Origin: Batillaria attramentaria
Taxonomy: Eukaryota > Mollusca > Gastropoda > Batillariidae
Direction of reading: 5' to 3'
DNA length: 64,000 bases
Assembly: GCA_018292915.2 (NCBI GenBank)
Contig: JACVVK020000214.1
Location: 374,501-438,500 of the forward strand
Shown here: piece after piece, positions 16,706-28,156 of the stretch
Layout: every line of letters starts with the position of its first letter
How positions within the stretch are numbered: position 1 is the stretch's first letter
The notes under the pieces: model-generated
Database searches by the model: none
Told to the model about the DNA's origin: nothing
What the model saw: only the letters and a program-made list of their open reading frames with translations
Program-made: the position numbers and the translations under genes

Positions 16706-17381
16706 AACTTACCGCAAAAAAAACATCTGTGAAAACATTTGAATTAACCTTTTGAAAGGCGCGCCATACCTTGTTACCCCTCCCCCTCTCGGAAACTTAG
16801 AAATGCGCATGCGTAGGTCGCGGTGACTTTTTTTTTTCCTTTGAAAACCTAATCGGTTGTTATCAATGTACCTACACACAAAAGAAAATTCCCATGCATG
16901 TGTAATCTGTTTGCATATATCAGACGCCGCTGATTGTGTAATTTCTTGATTTCTTTCCATACACAAACCTCGTAACACCTGACGACAAATTGTAAAGTTT
17001 ATGTTGACATTTGTTGCCTCCTTGGAGTACTTGTATTCATGCGCTGCAGCAACACAATATGGCGGAGAGTCTAGCAGGCGATGGAGAAGTGAAGCGGTTT
17101 CACTTTCACTTACTCTGTCTTCGAAGAAACTGATCAGAATTTCTTTAAAACCATCTGTTTATCGGCGACAGAGCTCAGGGCTGATTTGCGTTGATTTGCC
17201 TCTTGGACCATAGTACTCTTCGGTATACAACAGCTTGATGGGGAATGACTGCTAATCGTTATTCTCACCAGACGTCATCTTTAACTTGTAGCGGGCCTGG
17301 GCTATGAAATATTCACAGGGCTTTTATTTCTTTACTCAGTCTTGATCTATGTTTTGAGTTTGCAGCGTCCAAGCCAGATTC
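16706..17381. other. Intergenic, no gene recognised
   Basis: Lies between the 5' ends of genes A and B. An ATG in the context caatatggcgg at 17058 opens only 24 codons; it resembles a YY1-type promoter motif but is not enough to call a gene. Confidence 0.5.
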
Positions 17382-17399
17382 AAAATCTAGAAACTACAG

Positions 17400-18991
17400 T
17401 ATTTTTCTAGCATATCTGGTTTAAAAATCAATCTTGAAAAATGTCAGGTTGTTTGGCTTGGTTCACGGAAGAACTCACACATACGCTACATGCCAGAATT
17501 CAATTTTGTCTGGGACCCTGGAATTTTTAAAGTTCTAGGTGTCAATTTTTCTACAGACATTGATAGAATTGAAATTAATTATGACAACAAGTTGAATGAC
17601 ATGAAGCGAATTCTGCTTGTCTGTTCGAAGCGCCAGCTGACACCTTACGGAAAAATTACTGTAATTAAGACCCTTGCTTTATCGAAACTTGTGCACTTGT
17701 TTACCAATCTCCCAGATCCACCTTCATCCTTTATGTCTGACCTCAACAAAATGTTTTTCTCATTCTTATGGGATGGAAAGAAATGTAAAATTAGTAGGAC
17801 AAATGTTTGTGCCTCATATGAGTTAGGTGGACTAAGAATGGCTGATGTATATGCTTTGTTAGCTTCGGTGAAATTAAGCTGGGTGAAACGTGTCTTCTTA
17901 TCAAATGCACTGATAAGAAATTTATTGATGACTACTTGTCCTGCTTTCAGAAATCTGGAGATGTACGGTAGTGAATATGCAAATGTATTGATGCAGCGAT
18001 GTCAGAACAAATTCTGGGTGGATGTAGCCAAACACTTTAAGAACTTTTCCAACAGGTGTCTGCCTGAGCATGTTACTGAGTTTTTATCTGAACGTGTCCA
18101 TTATAACAAAAATATTGTCAGAGACAGAAAAACTGTACATATACCTGAATGGAAAAGAAGGGGTATTATATATGTTGGTGATTTGGTGGATGATAATGGT
18201 GATCTACTCACTTTTGGTATGTTCAAGGATTTGTACCCAGGAATCTCTACCAATTTTTTGGTATACTCTGGAATAATTGAAGCTATTAAGGCTTACAGAC
18301 GACGGGCTGGTTTTGAACCTGCCCCACATTGTATTGGTACAGGTAACAAGGTGTGGTCCCTAATTATGCAGGGTGGGCACAAAAAGTATACTCTGCTCTG
18401 GTGACGCCAAAGATGCAGCCTAACTGTATATTTAAGTGGAGTCAGCTTTGTAAAGAGATTCCAGATTGGAAACATAAAACCAATTTCCAATTTCTAAAAC
18501 CAATTAGTACTACACCTGACTCTCAGCTCCGCTGGTTCCAGCTGAGATTATTATATCGTGTTTTGCCTACCAAAAGATTTTTGTGCCTGCGAAAACTTTC
18601 TGACAACGACTTGTGTACCTTTTGTCATGATGTACCTGAATCAATAATGCACTTGTTTTGGACTTGTCACCATACTCAACATTTCTGGGCAGGGTTCACA
18701 ACACTGCTGAAAGATAACTGCGTTAACTGCTCAGCACTAGTTCTTACAGATACTCTGATTATCTTCGGGGTGGCAGAATGCTTCAATACAGACTCCGTTT
18801 TTGATCTGCTCATCCTGCTGGCAAAATATCATATTTATGTTAGTCGTCTGAAAGAAACTTTACCTGACTTAAATGTTTTCATAGGCCTTGTTAAGCACCG
18901 ATATGCTATGGAGAGATACTGTCACGGAATCTCAGGAAAACTTAACAAATTTAATATGAACTGGATGCCATATAGAGCGCTTGTGACGTGA
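17400..18991 (+). pseudogene. LINE ORF2 C-terminal part, frameshifted
   Basis: The first frame (to 18404) has the post-catalytic reverse-transcriptase region: SGLKINLEKCQVVWLG, KVLGV, SKLVHLFTNLP, FFSFLWDGKKCKI and GGLRMADV, a typical L1/Tx1 thumb and following domain. Near 18372-18385 an indel shifts the frame, and a second frame to 18991 carries the CTFCHDVPESIMHLFWTCHH cysteine-histidine motif. The catalytic core is missing through 5' truncation, so it cannot be active. Confidence 0.9.
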
Positions 18992-19055
18992 GGCATATAG
19001 TGAATATCTAACATTTGCAACCTCGTGTACAATGTACTATGCAATCTGTGTGTCC

Positions 19056-19058
<3 letters not shown>

Positions 19059-19131
<73 letters not shown>

Positions 19132-19167
19132 GTTGTTGTTCTTTGTTTGTTTGTTTTTCTTGTGTCT

Positions 19168-19226
<59 letters not shown>

Positions 19227-19254
19227 GTTGTTGTTCTTTGTTTGTTTGTTTTTC

Positions 19255-19305
<51 letters not shown>

Positions 19306-19320
19306 GTTGTTGTTTTTTTG

Positions 19321-19354
<34 letters not shown>
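19059..19354 (+). repeat. TG blocks in a higher-order tandem repeat
   Basis: Four (TG)n runs are separated by a conserved T-rich spacer, a roughly 90-bp repeat that grew inside the LINE tail. Confidence 0.92.
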
Positions 19355-19357
<3 letters not shown>

Positions 19358-19639
19358 CCTTGTGTTTGTCTCCTGTATGGGTGTTGTAGGGGAAGGGGGG
19401 GGGGGGGATAAGTGTATGTAATGTATGTGAGACTGTACTATTGGAAGATGTATGTGTATAAATGTAGAGGTTGGTTGTGAGATGTCCTTCAAAGGCGTAA
19501 GGGTATCTGTTGTTTTCCTTCTTCTAACATTTGTGAAAGATGTAGTTGTATCAATGCATGTGTGTTCGATTTGATGTCTATGTGTAAAAAAACCAAACAA
19601 ACCAAAAAACAGAATTTTAAAAAAAAATCTAGAAACTAC

Positions 19640-20859
19640 CCAAGTGGTCCGTGGGATCCGGATTAGATAATACAGATATTGCTAGCAAGGTTTACTGGCG
19701 ATAGTTTCAAGACATTTCTGTGACATGTACGCCCTTCTCTACTTTCAGTGGTTGTAGTATCCGGATTCGTCTTTCAAAAACCCTGTCGCCCCCTCCCGCC
19801 CCCCTACCCCTAAGCACACATATCTCGTCCAGTCAAAATTAATGAGAGACTCTCCACAGTTGCACCACAACGGTGTTTACTCGCGCATACCGATTCACTG
19901 AGTACGCCGCGCGAGCACTGCGCCCGCGGCAGGCCTGATCTAGTCTCTCGCCCAGTTTCTCAAAAATGACTTTGGTTCCTAGATAGCTCAAAGGTACTGT
20001 CAGATGCAAGTTTCGTAGAATCACGGGGCGACCGTTTCAATATGGCTACCCTTTTCTGTGACTACGCTTCTGTTGTCTGACCGAGTACGTTAAAAAACAA
20101 AACAAACAGAAAAATACCAAACACATTAATGATCCAATCCCCACTTGCAGGACTACATAATGAGATACTTACGTTTTTCTTCAGTTTGACCAGTGAAGTC
20201 GCCGTTATCCTAGAGAGCTAATGTTGACTGGTCTGATCCGCCATCTTTCCCGAGCCAAGTACGTTCTTCCTGTTGGAATTTTTGTGACTAGAACAGGCCA
20301 CAGTTGCGTCCCTTCAAGGATAAAAGAGACACATTTATACATAAATACTACACAACTTAGTGGTATGGAATTGCTAAAAATGTAAACATTGCATGGAAGT
20401 CATATCTTAAAATATAATAAACTGATTAACTGGTTGATTATTTGATTGATAGATTTATTGATTGTTATGGATTGGCTGAGTGATTGACTGGTCGATGATT
20501 GACTTATTCTCAACACAGTTGACAGGAAAAATGACTGCATGTAGTAAACTACAGACAATAACTCAGGAGATCTCTTCCTGGGCGCCTTAATGCCGGCAGT
20601 AAGCAGTGCAGTTCACACTGAGTTGTGGGAAACGAGTGCAAAAGTCACGTGTGTAGGGAAGCCCGAGGTGGCTGAGATACGGTGGTGGGGAAGATGGGGA
20701 GAGGAGGGAAATATTTTATCACAAGTGAGATTAGAAATGTTCTTTCTCTTTGAACTACTGAACTGCCTTATATTAGTTATATGTAGTTATATTCTAGACC
20801 TGCCAATGTAACCGGCCGGCTTCGTCCTGGGCTGATATGATACGAATATATAGTCAGTG
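19640..20859. other. Intergenic, no gene recognised
   Basis: Short open frames only. A gatccgccatctttcccgag motif at about 20238 is YY1-like on the minus strand. Confidence 0.5.
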
Positions 20860-21295
20860 CTTTCTGGTCACCTGTATGGCGATACGTGGTGGAAAATGTT
20901 AAACTCCGATTTCTTTCCCGCCAGAATGTGTTGGGGGTCCCCCAAAGTACAGCCACCGATTTTGATCATGATGTGATCAGTCCAGTTTGTGTTTTCGGGT
21001 CTCCCTGTTTGGCAATACGTGGTAGAAAAGGACGTTTAACTCCGATTTACAAAGACTGCTGTCCGGCGTCCCCCCCAACCCCCCCCCCCCCCCCCCCCCG
21101 AGTACAGCCACAGAATCTGATCGTGATATGAGAACTCTAAATTGTGTTTTCTGGTCTCCCTATTTGGCGATACGTGGTGGAAAACGGACGTAAACTCCAA
21201 TTTCCCCCCTCCAGAATGAGACCTCCCCCCCCCCCCCCGCGTGCACCTACCAATTTTGGTCGTGAGGTGAGAACTCTGAGCTAGGTTTTCCCGCG
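20860..21295. repeat. Three-copy tandem repeat of about 130-155 bp with poly-C
   Basis: Copies start at ggcgatacgtggtggaaaa (about 20878, 21010 with ggcaatacg, and 21166). Each continues aactccgattt and ends with a C-run, gtacagcca-like sequence and a gtgatatgagaactct-like sequence. It lies about 0.65 kb upstream of gene B. Confidence 0.8.
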
Positions 21296-21415
21296 CACAC
21301 ACAGATTCACTGCTTATTTATATACATTGTATAGATAAGTTTTTCCCTGTACAAAACATAAGTATTGTTGTGACGTTTTCTTATCGTCGTGTACCTGTGG
21401 AAAGTTCCCTCACCC

Positions 21416-21418
<3 letters not shown>

Positions 21419-21492
<74 letters not shown>
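21419..21492. repeat. (TG)n microsatellite upstream of gene B
   Basis: A matching TG run at 34321-34394 sits at the same position upstream of gene C, so the B/C duplication begins near here. Confidence 0.95.
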
Positions 21493-21494
<2 letters not shown>

Positions 21495-21952
21495 AAAAGC
21501 GGCTGACGTTTGGCTTATCCTACGGCAAGGGTTGATTAAGGTTATTTCCCTCTTTCACTTTGTCAGACAGATATGATTTGTGGATATAATTTTATAGTTA
21601 AAATTATGAAATCTTCGTAGGAGAGATGTTGCAATTCATTTTATGCAAAATTATTTATGCAAGCATTAAAAACTTTATGGTGGCGTTGCAGAGACCAAGA
21701 GTTACATTTTCGTTTTTATTTTTGTTTGCGTCTTCTGAGCACGTGTCCTAATACTGTACATCATGTTTTGTGTCGCTGACAGCTAGCAACACAGTAGAAT
21801 AGCTTCCCTGTGTTTACAGGGAAACATGGAAACAGACATATGCAATCCCCTTTTCTCGGTTTCGCATCTACGATATAGAACCACTTGAAGCAGCAGTTCA
21901 GGCCTGCATGCTCGGATTAACTACAACTTGGATTGTGTTGCTCTAAGTGATC

Positions 21953-22036
21953 ATGGATCTGACGAAAAAGCAGAATCTTTGCTTGATAACATTACTCTCT
22001 CTGTGTTTGACACCAACCTGTCCCCCACAGAGACAT
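21953..22036 (+). CDS. Gene B exon 1, signal peptide
   Basis: MDLTKKQNLCLITLLSLCL, a classic secretion signal. It ends in phase 0, whereas the gene C copy ends in phase 1 because two bases differ (tgtccccc against tgttcc). Confidence 0.85.
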
Positions 22037-22537
22037 GTAAGTATTTACCTCCCCCCCCCCCTTCCCCCCGCTGCTGACAAATAAGTGACAGGAAGTTGAT
22101 ATTTGATAAGAATCCCGACCTTAATTAGACAACAATCGAAATCCAATAATAATGTGTTATTTAGCAATATTTTCGCCGACTGCATTGAACGCCACTTTCG
22201 GATTTATGTGCAGTTTCCGACACTGAATGGCTCGCTGGTTTTTACTGCAGCGGAGAACAAACGCATTGCCCTTCCTTTCACCATATCGACTGTGAACTGC
22301 GACCATAGAACGGTGGAATTCAATGTTTGGGGCTATCGAGATCAAGGTGGTATACTAATTCGATTATGTGGGTCTTCAATCAAAGATGGAAAACGCTTGA
22401 ACGGATCTACATGTACTTGTGAAGACAACGGTCGCTTCACATTACATAAAAAGGTACTCCGATCAGACAGCGGTAGATGGACTTGGACGAGTAACATGTT
22501 TGCCACCAAGACTGTATCCGTCAACATTACTTGTAAG

Positions 22538-22576
<39 letters not shown>

Positions 22577-25500
22577 GAGTGTGTGTGTGTGTGTGGTCCC
22601 TATTTTTACAGGGAAGGTGGGTGGGTGTTTAAAGGTTTATCTTCTTTTTCCAGCACATATTGGTGATGTCAAAGACGGGGCAACGATTTTAACATGCAGA
22701 ACTAACACATACATGTGTCGCATGGCTTTCACACAATTGCTATCACGACTACTCACGCGTTTACGATGATCTCTGTTTGATGTTGATCCCTGACGTTTCC
22801 ATACGAGTCTATGCAACCGATTTTCCTTTGTACGTAGATCCTGCAGAGGTAAAACACTTAAAGCTCGTGCCACCTACATCTGAGCCATCGAGTGCACTGG
22901 AACCAGGCCGTCGGCTGAACATCTCGTGTACCTGGGACAGAGGAAACCCGCCGGTTCAAGCACAGCTCATTCACAGTCGTCAGATTAGTTTGACGGGAGA
23001 AATAGCGACTGTATTGGTAGCGGAAACATCTACTGCTGGCAGTTTGACAACAACCAGTTACACATTCGACAACATTCAATGCACGGACGCTGGCTTCATT
23101 CACTGTGTGGCACCAGGTGCAAGTCATAACAAGACTGAGACACTTCTTATTAAATGTAAGTGTAAACTGACCATTCCCAGCCTATGTAGTGACCTTTTGC
23201 AAGTACAGTTGTGTGAGAGTGAAGTTATATTTACGTGGCTGCCATTCTAAGACAGGAACTTTCACCAAGGATCAGGAATTATTAAAAGACCTTGAAATGT
23301 TACAACCCACCTCAAGTAACCACGGTTCTCTGGAGAATATTTTGTGGTGCGACCTTTACATTGCTAAGCTGTCTTCTTTAACTAAGCAAAAAACAAAACA
23401 AAAATATGACAGTTTCTTGTTTTTGTTTTGGTTTTTTTTTTTCTTCAGGTCCCCCATCGATACTCCTGGGCCAGAATCCGGAGTTCAACGTTCCTGGTGA
23501 CAGTGTTAGCATCAGTTTCGCCATCCGTACTCACACGGCTCACATTGACACCTGCCACCTCACCCATCTGAAGTCGGGAGAATCTGGAAACACAAAGGAT
23601 TGTCTGAGGTATCTTTACGTGCATTTCACGTACACAGGTGAAAAGGATAAATAGGGTGGTTCATATTCATATTCGTCGGACAGAACATCTCAAAATCTGT
23701 TCAAACCCCTTAGAATACACAGGGCCTTGCTATAACTGCAATAGGAGAAAAACCTGAAAACTTACCACCACCACATTTACCTTTTACAGCAAGAACTGTT
23801 GCTGCCAGAGTGACAAGTCTGTCAATGATGGCTGGTGACAACAGCGTGACGTCACCTGTAGACCAGAACACTACTGTTGACATCCTGTGTACCTGGGATG
23901 AGGGCAACCCTCCTGTCACTGCCCGCCTGTTGGACAGACACGGGGTAGAGATGGAAGGCAGCATCTACAGCAGGGGACAGATCCGATACAGGTTTCCTGC
24001 TGTGTGCTGTCAGGACGCTGGTCTCATTCGCTGTGAGGCACCAGGGGCTAGTCACAATGAGACGGCAACTTTCATTGTGAAATGTAATGTATTTCTTTAT
24101 TTCTCTTGTCTTTTTCCTATCATTAGGTGCTTTGGGATTTTTGTGGTGGGGCGGGGTATTTCGTAATGCACAATTGTGAGATAATTTGAAAGAAATAAGA
24201 CACCGTTATGTTGACCATTGGTTGAACGTTTCTCAGACAATTTTCCCAGTTCACTGCAATTGCCTGAAAGCTCTTCAAACACAACAAGACCACTTAATGT
24301 ACTTACTTCATGTATCATACTTATTCAGACAGCGCAACCTTATTCATTTTTTTTCATCGTTTGGTCATTTTAAATTTTAAGGCGCTCCAACATTCGACCA
24401 GCACGATTGGAATGTGATCACGGTAGAATCAGGAGATGACATGCAAGAACAGTTTCCAATCCGAGCACACACGAGGAATGTTGACAAGTGTCTGCTACAC
24501 AAGTACACGTCTAAGACACATGGATTTAGAGACGGGACTTTTATACTCGGCAGCTGTAAAGGGTGAGGTTACATTGTAGTACGCGTAGCTGATAGACAAC
24601 TGTCTTTACTCAATACCATAACTTAGAGTATTAGAAAAGAGTTATAAAAAGAATGAAACTTTTGGTGTTCGTCAGCAAAACAGCTTGCTACTTGCTGATC
24701 ACAACCAGCTGCAGTCATGATAGTCTAACGCCAAACCAACTGCGACTCTTCTTGTATTGTAAACGAAATTTTGGTTTCTAACGACAGTTTGTTTTGTTAA
24801 TGAGATCTAGAGTTGTTGTTGTTGTTGCTGTTGTTGTTGCTGTATTTACTGTTGTTGTTGCCCAAGTAGTTTTGTTAAATCGCTGTTTTTAGGTATTTTC
24901 TGTACAAAAATGATGAGGAAAAGGCAAGACAACAAACAGCATACAGCTACTGCTAATACTATGTTTTTTTCAAAATACATTATTCATGTACCAGTCTGGT
25001 TGATCTGAGCGGCACCCCACCTGACCTGGTGCTGACTGTCCGACTGGACAATGTGAGGACACAGGACGAGGGACAGTGGCGGCTGGAACTCACCAATGAT
25101 GCTGGAACTGGACTTATAGAGTTTTCACTCATCGTCACAGACAGTAATTTCCGGTCAGGTACATGCATCAGCATCAAGGGTGAAAGAATGTGGGAGTAAT
25201 TCTCAAGTTCATGTTCAATTTATTCCCAGAAACCCCATCACGGGACATATAGATGACCTGCAATAGGTTAGTATACTCCACAATTGTCAACTTTCTCGTG
25301 TTTATTAAGTACCTCGTCATCGCAACCCTTGGAAATCACGAGAAGGTAGCAACTCATTCACCACCACACATTCCAACTGTCACGGTTTTTTTTTACTGGC
25401 TTTTATTTTATTTTTTTTTAACTTTATACCTCTTTCGGGAAATTTTGGCTCCTTGGATCGAAGGACGCACGTCTCCGCGGTGGAGCGTCAATGAATACCT

Positions 25501-26897
25501 GTCCTACTTTTCCAAACTTTTTGCTGAGGGAGGAAAGCCGGATAACTCGGAGAGAAACCGACGATGAGCAGCCCGGTAGCCAGGAAAACCGGTATCACAT
25601 ATAATTTTACTATCACAAACTCGACCTGGGTTCGAATCCACGCTTCATCGCCGTGACAGTGGTAAAGGTCGTTCAGTAACGTCGCGTCACACTACCTATC
25701 AGAACACCACTCACCCCAAACGTTGTTTGTCCATACAAGTTTTTGTATTTATCACTGACACTTGACACTTTTTCAGGTCAATGGAAAATAATAACAGGAG
25801 CTTGCGTCGCAGGATTCGTCTTTCTCCTTGTCATCATTATCACCGTGTGTGCCCGAAAATATACCATTCGTGAGTTTCCATGGTCATTTACAAGGAAAAG
25901 TGTTGTCAAACCACCATGCATTATATAATTACATCTAAAACAAACATATCCTCGTTGACTTATCATGCAAAAGATTGAATTAGTTTTCAAGTTGGAAAGA
26001 ACAATGCATTTTTCAGCTTTGACGGATGCTATGATTGCGTAAATAATTACAGGGAAGAGAAGGCGCACGGAGCCACCCCAGCCCGGACTGGAACTGGTCA
26101 TGCAGAGTCGACACGACGTACCCGAGGAGGACGGGTCTAACCAGAGTGTACATTTGTACTGTGAGGCCGACCCTCCTGCTTCTGATGGGGCAGATGCTGC
26201 TGGTCAGTAAGACTGTGTAAATATAATAATAATAATCATAATAATAACAAACGTGCGTATCATTGCCAAGTCCTTTGCCTGCAGTTTATTGTTAATTTAC
26301 TCTTACCATAACTCGAATAGTCAATGGATGCGAATTTTATTCGAATTTAGCATTAAGTAACTTTTAGGTGTTACAGAAGGGAAATGGTTGTCGGCCTTAA
26401 ATAAAGACATGCGTATCCCTAGGCTTGAATTTCGCATAGTGAACAGCAGAAAACAATGTCTTTTGCTACTTAGTAACACTTTTTGAGAGGGAAAAAAAAT
26501 ACAAAATAATAAAATCATACTATTATCGATGAAATATCTTTCGTTAGGGGGGCAATATACGTAATAACGTCTGTAGAGATGGCGCTTCTTGTAAAGTAAT
26601 GTAGATCGCCAACAGTAAAAATTACTGATATTTATAGAACTAAGGAGGATTTTTGAGGACACCAACAACTTGTCTTCTTGTTATGAAGCAGAGGACGTTC
26701 CGCCCCCAGTGTGCCACGGACCAAGGAACCCTCCTGACGACTACCTAAACCCATCAGCGTCACGTGACGAGATAGAGGCCGCGCTAGCTCACAGGAACGA
26801 GGCAAGGCAGCAAAGGTGGGGTGAAGACGCTCTTGAGGGGTGTTTGACCGTTGAGAATATCTCTAGCGGATCGTCTGCCGGAAGTGATGCCGAGTAA
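21953..26897 (+). CDS. Gene B: complete Ig-superfamily receptor without ITIM
   Basis: Ten exons; all splice sites are GT-AG. The long form (exons 1-3, 5-10) has 1812 coding bases, 603 residues: signal peptide 1-23, noncanonical D1 to 134, Ig D2 to 240, Ig D4 to 338, a noncanonical domain from exons 6-7 to 453, one membrane helix about 458-480, and a 120-residue tail. A short form (exons 1-4, 7-10) has 498 residues and is also in frame. Splicing exon 4 to exon 5 is out of frame. The tail has Y520 (HLYCEA) and Y553 (DDYLNPS, a YxN Grb2-type site) but no ITIM or ITSM. D1, D2 and exon 4, with their introns, duplicate gene C. It is predicted as a cell-surface recognition receptor; the ligand is unknown. 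Confidence 0.85.
22214..22532 (+). CDS. Gene B exon 2, noncanonical Ig-like domain D1
   Basis: Begins FPTLNGSLVFTAAENKRIA and ends TKTVSVNIT. It contains RTVEFNVW, TCTCEDNGRFTLHKK and SGRWTWTSNMFATK. The Ig F-strand Tyr-x-Cys is replaced by Trp-x-Trp, and extra cysteines are present. Phase 0 to 1. The donor is followed by (CT)n and (GT)n. Confidence 0.85.
22627..22690 (-). mobile_element. SINE family 2, 3' fragment
   Basis: Carries ggtgatgtcaaagacggggc, as in full copies elsewhere. The same fragment sits in the equivalent intron of gene C (35484-35540), so it predates the duplication. Confidence 0.75.
22838..23155 (+). CDS. Gene B exon 3, Ig domain D2
   Basis: A complete Ig domain in one phase 1-1 exon. 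The B and C strands read LNISCTWDRGNPPV and the F strand CTDAGFIHCVAPGASHN. The disulfide cysteines are present, and NIS and NKT are glycosylation sites. Confidence 0.9.
23449..23608 (+). CDS. Gene B exon 4, half domain, probably alternative
   Basis: Phase 1 to 2. Encodes CPPSILLGQNPEFNVPGDSV and on to HLKSGESGNTKDCLR. Its phase-2 end fits exon 7 but not exon 5; joining to exon 5 gives a stop after about 16 codons. It pairs with exon 7 as the gene C half-domains do. Confidence 0.75.
23790..24083 (+). CDS. Gene B exon 5, Ig domain D4
   Basis: Phase 1-1. VDILCTWDEGNPPVTARLLD and CQDAGLIRCEAPGASHNETA show a domain duplicated from D2. It fits directly after exon 3 when exon 4 is skipped. Confidence 0.88.
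24382..24562 (+). CDS. Gene B exon 6, half domain
   Basis: Phase 1 to 2. Encodes CAPTFDQHDWNVITVESGDD and on to FILGSCKG. It is a paralogue of exon 4 and joins exon 7 in frame. Confidence 0.82.
24995..25158 (+). CDS. Gene B exon 7, second half domain
   Basis: Phase 2 to 1. GTPPDLVLTVRLDNV followed by QDEGQWRLELTNDAG is an Ig E-F strand pattern with Tyr-x-Cys replaced by Trp-x-Leu, so the canonical disulfide is absent. It matches gene C exon 5. Confidence 0.85.
25520..25580 (-). mobile_element. SINE family 1 fragment
   Basis: A short inverted stretch (gccggataactcggagagaa) resembles the ttctctccgggcactccggc part of SINE 1. Diverged. Confidence 0.45.
25777..25869 (+). CDS. Gene B exon 8, transmembrane helix
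   Basis: GQWKIITGACVAGFVFLLV, then IIITVCARKY: a helix of about 22 residues with an Arg-Lys stop-transfer. Phase 1-1. Confidence 0.88.
26053..26202 (+). CDS. Gene B exon 9, cytoplasmic tail
   Basis: Begins RKRRRTEPPQPGLELVMQS and contains NQSVHLYCEADPPAS. The tyrosine context is not an ITIM. Phase 1-1. Confidence 0.85.
26689..26897 (+). CDS. Gene B exon 10, tail end and stop
   Basis: Proline-rich start (EDVPPPVCHGPRNPPDDYLN), an Ala/Arg-rich helix-like stretch, then an acidic-serine end GSSAGSDAE and TAA. DYLNP is a YxN motif. Confidence 0.85.
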
Positions 26898-27044
26898 GAA
26901 CATGCGCACTGGCAGTGTCACTTGCAAGCCGCTGTGTCAGTATGTACGTGTACAAACACAAAATGAAATGTTAACACGATGTGTATACGTGTGTATGTTA
27001 TCAGCGCCACGTGACACACACACGGCGGTACGTTGTCTCCGTCA

Positions 27045-27200
27045 GCTAAGCTAAAGACACAACGCAAGGCATGGCCTTCGTAAATTACCGCTTCCTAGAA
27101 TTGACATATTTACGACAGGTCTGTCATTTTCTGGTGCAAGAGATTGGAACAGTTTACACATCGCCTGAAAATAATCACCACAATACGCATATTCAAAGAC
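27045..27200 (+). pseudogene. CR1-like LINE C-terminal fragment
   Basis: One frame reads NARHGLRKLPLPRIDIFTTG and SFSGARDWNSL, matching the fragment at 38.6 kb (NARNGLFQLTLPRLDIFKTS). It lies just 3' of gene B and stops soon after. Confidence 0.8.
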
Positions 27201-27384
27201 CAGTTAAGGGGAAACGGGAAGCAACCTACCGATTGAGAGGCAAGGCCGCTAGAGTCTGTTCCCTTTACACGTGTCAGCTTGTACTTAGGCCTACATAATT
27301 TCGCTCAGACTTCAATCTCATTACTATGTCTCTGGTTCTATGTGACTGTAGTCCCTCTTTGATATCAGAGAGAGAGAGAGGGGG

Positions 27385-27545
27385 GTATTGGGGAGTTTAA
27401 CGTCCTTTTCCACCACATACGGGTGATATCAAAGATGGGGCAACGACAAAAGGCCAGTACAAATATTTGGCCCCAGCCGGGATTCGAACTCACGACACGA
27501 GCATTGAAAGCCCAACGATCTACCATTCGGCTATCCCGGCTCCCC
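27385..27545 (-). mobile_element. SINE family 2 copy
   Basis: On the minus strand a tRNA-Arg(TCT)-like head with A-box-like and B-box gagttcgaatccc, followed by tttggccccagc-type sequence and gttaaactcccc. It is flanked by (GA)n from 27548. Confidence 0.85.
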
Positions 27546-27547
<2 letters not shown>

Positions 27548-27609
<62 letters not shown>

Positions 27610-27684
27610 ACAACAACAACAACTGAACAAAACAAACAAAACAACAACCCAAACAGCAAACAAATAAAAATAAACAACAACGCA

Positions 27685-27756
<72 letters not shown>
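27548..27756. repeat. (GA)n, AAC-rich and (CA)n microsatellite block
   Basis: (GA)n at 27548-27608, an A/C-rich spacer, then (CA)n at 27688-27756. Confidence 0.95.
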
Positions 27757-27757
<1 letters not shown>

Positions 27758-27849
27758 CAGTATGGTCTATGATGAAAAAAAAGTCTGCCATTTCAACATG
27801 TCATTTCTTATTCTAAGAAACTGTTCCTGGCCGGTTCTTTGTAGCTGGC

Positions 27850-28005
27850 TGGTTGGTGGTGTGAGGGTTTTACTTCTTGTCCAAACAGCCATTGACCTCT
27901 GCAAGGACGGGGCAACGCCTGAGGAAAACACCAGTACAAATAGTTGGCAACACCCGAGATTCAAACTCACAACCCGAATATTGAAAGTCCAAAGCGCTCG
28001 CCTTT
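27850..28005 (-). mobile_element. SINE family 2, diverged copy
   Basis: Retains ggacggggcaacg, the tagttggcaacacccgagat region and attgaaagtccaaagcgctc, with many substitutions. Older than the 27.4-kb copy. Confidence 0.65.
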
Positions 28006-28053
28006 TGTAGATAACTAGGAAGTAACATCCACTGAGAGTTGAAATTCTGCCAG

Positions 28054-28156
28054 TCATGCAGGAGGTTGATACTGGTTGTAGAACTGCCAAGTGCGATACA
28101 TCATGGGTATTCCAGTTTCGTCGCTTATGTCTGTGTCCCGATGAGTGCTCCTTTTT
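28054..28156 (-). CDS. Gene D tail exon
   Basis: Entered in phase 2 after cttttttttcag-type acceptor sequence. Encodes RSTHRDTDISDETGIPMMY and ends QYQPPA before TGA. Confidence 0.62.

Larger units (their letters stand above)
17398..19623 (+). mobile_element. 5'-truncated L1-like LINE with target-site duplication
   Basis: The element is flanked by aaaatctagaaactac at 17382-17397 and again at 19624-19639, a 16-bp target duplication, and ends in an A-rich tail. It carries the C-terminal part of the reverse-transcriptase polyprotein. The 3' untranslated part is expanded by four TG blocks separated by copies of a ttttgttgttgttctttg spacer. Confidence 0.9.

Noticed and set aside
17058..17130. ATGGCGGAG short frame as a first exon
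   Set aside because: Stops after 24 codons with no convincing donor; the motif is common near promoters.
19015..19421. Long Cys-Val or Thr-His open frames over CA/TG runs
   Set aside because: Dinucleotide repeats are open in most frames; not coding. The same holds for every such tract in the window.
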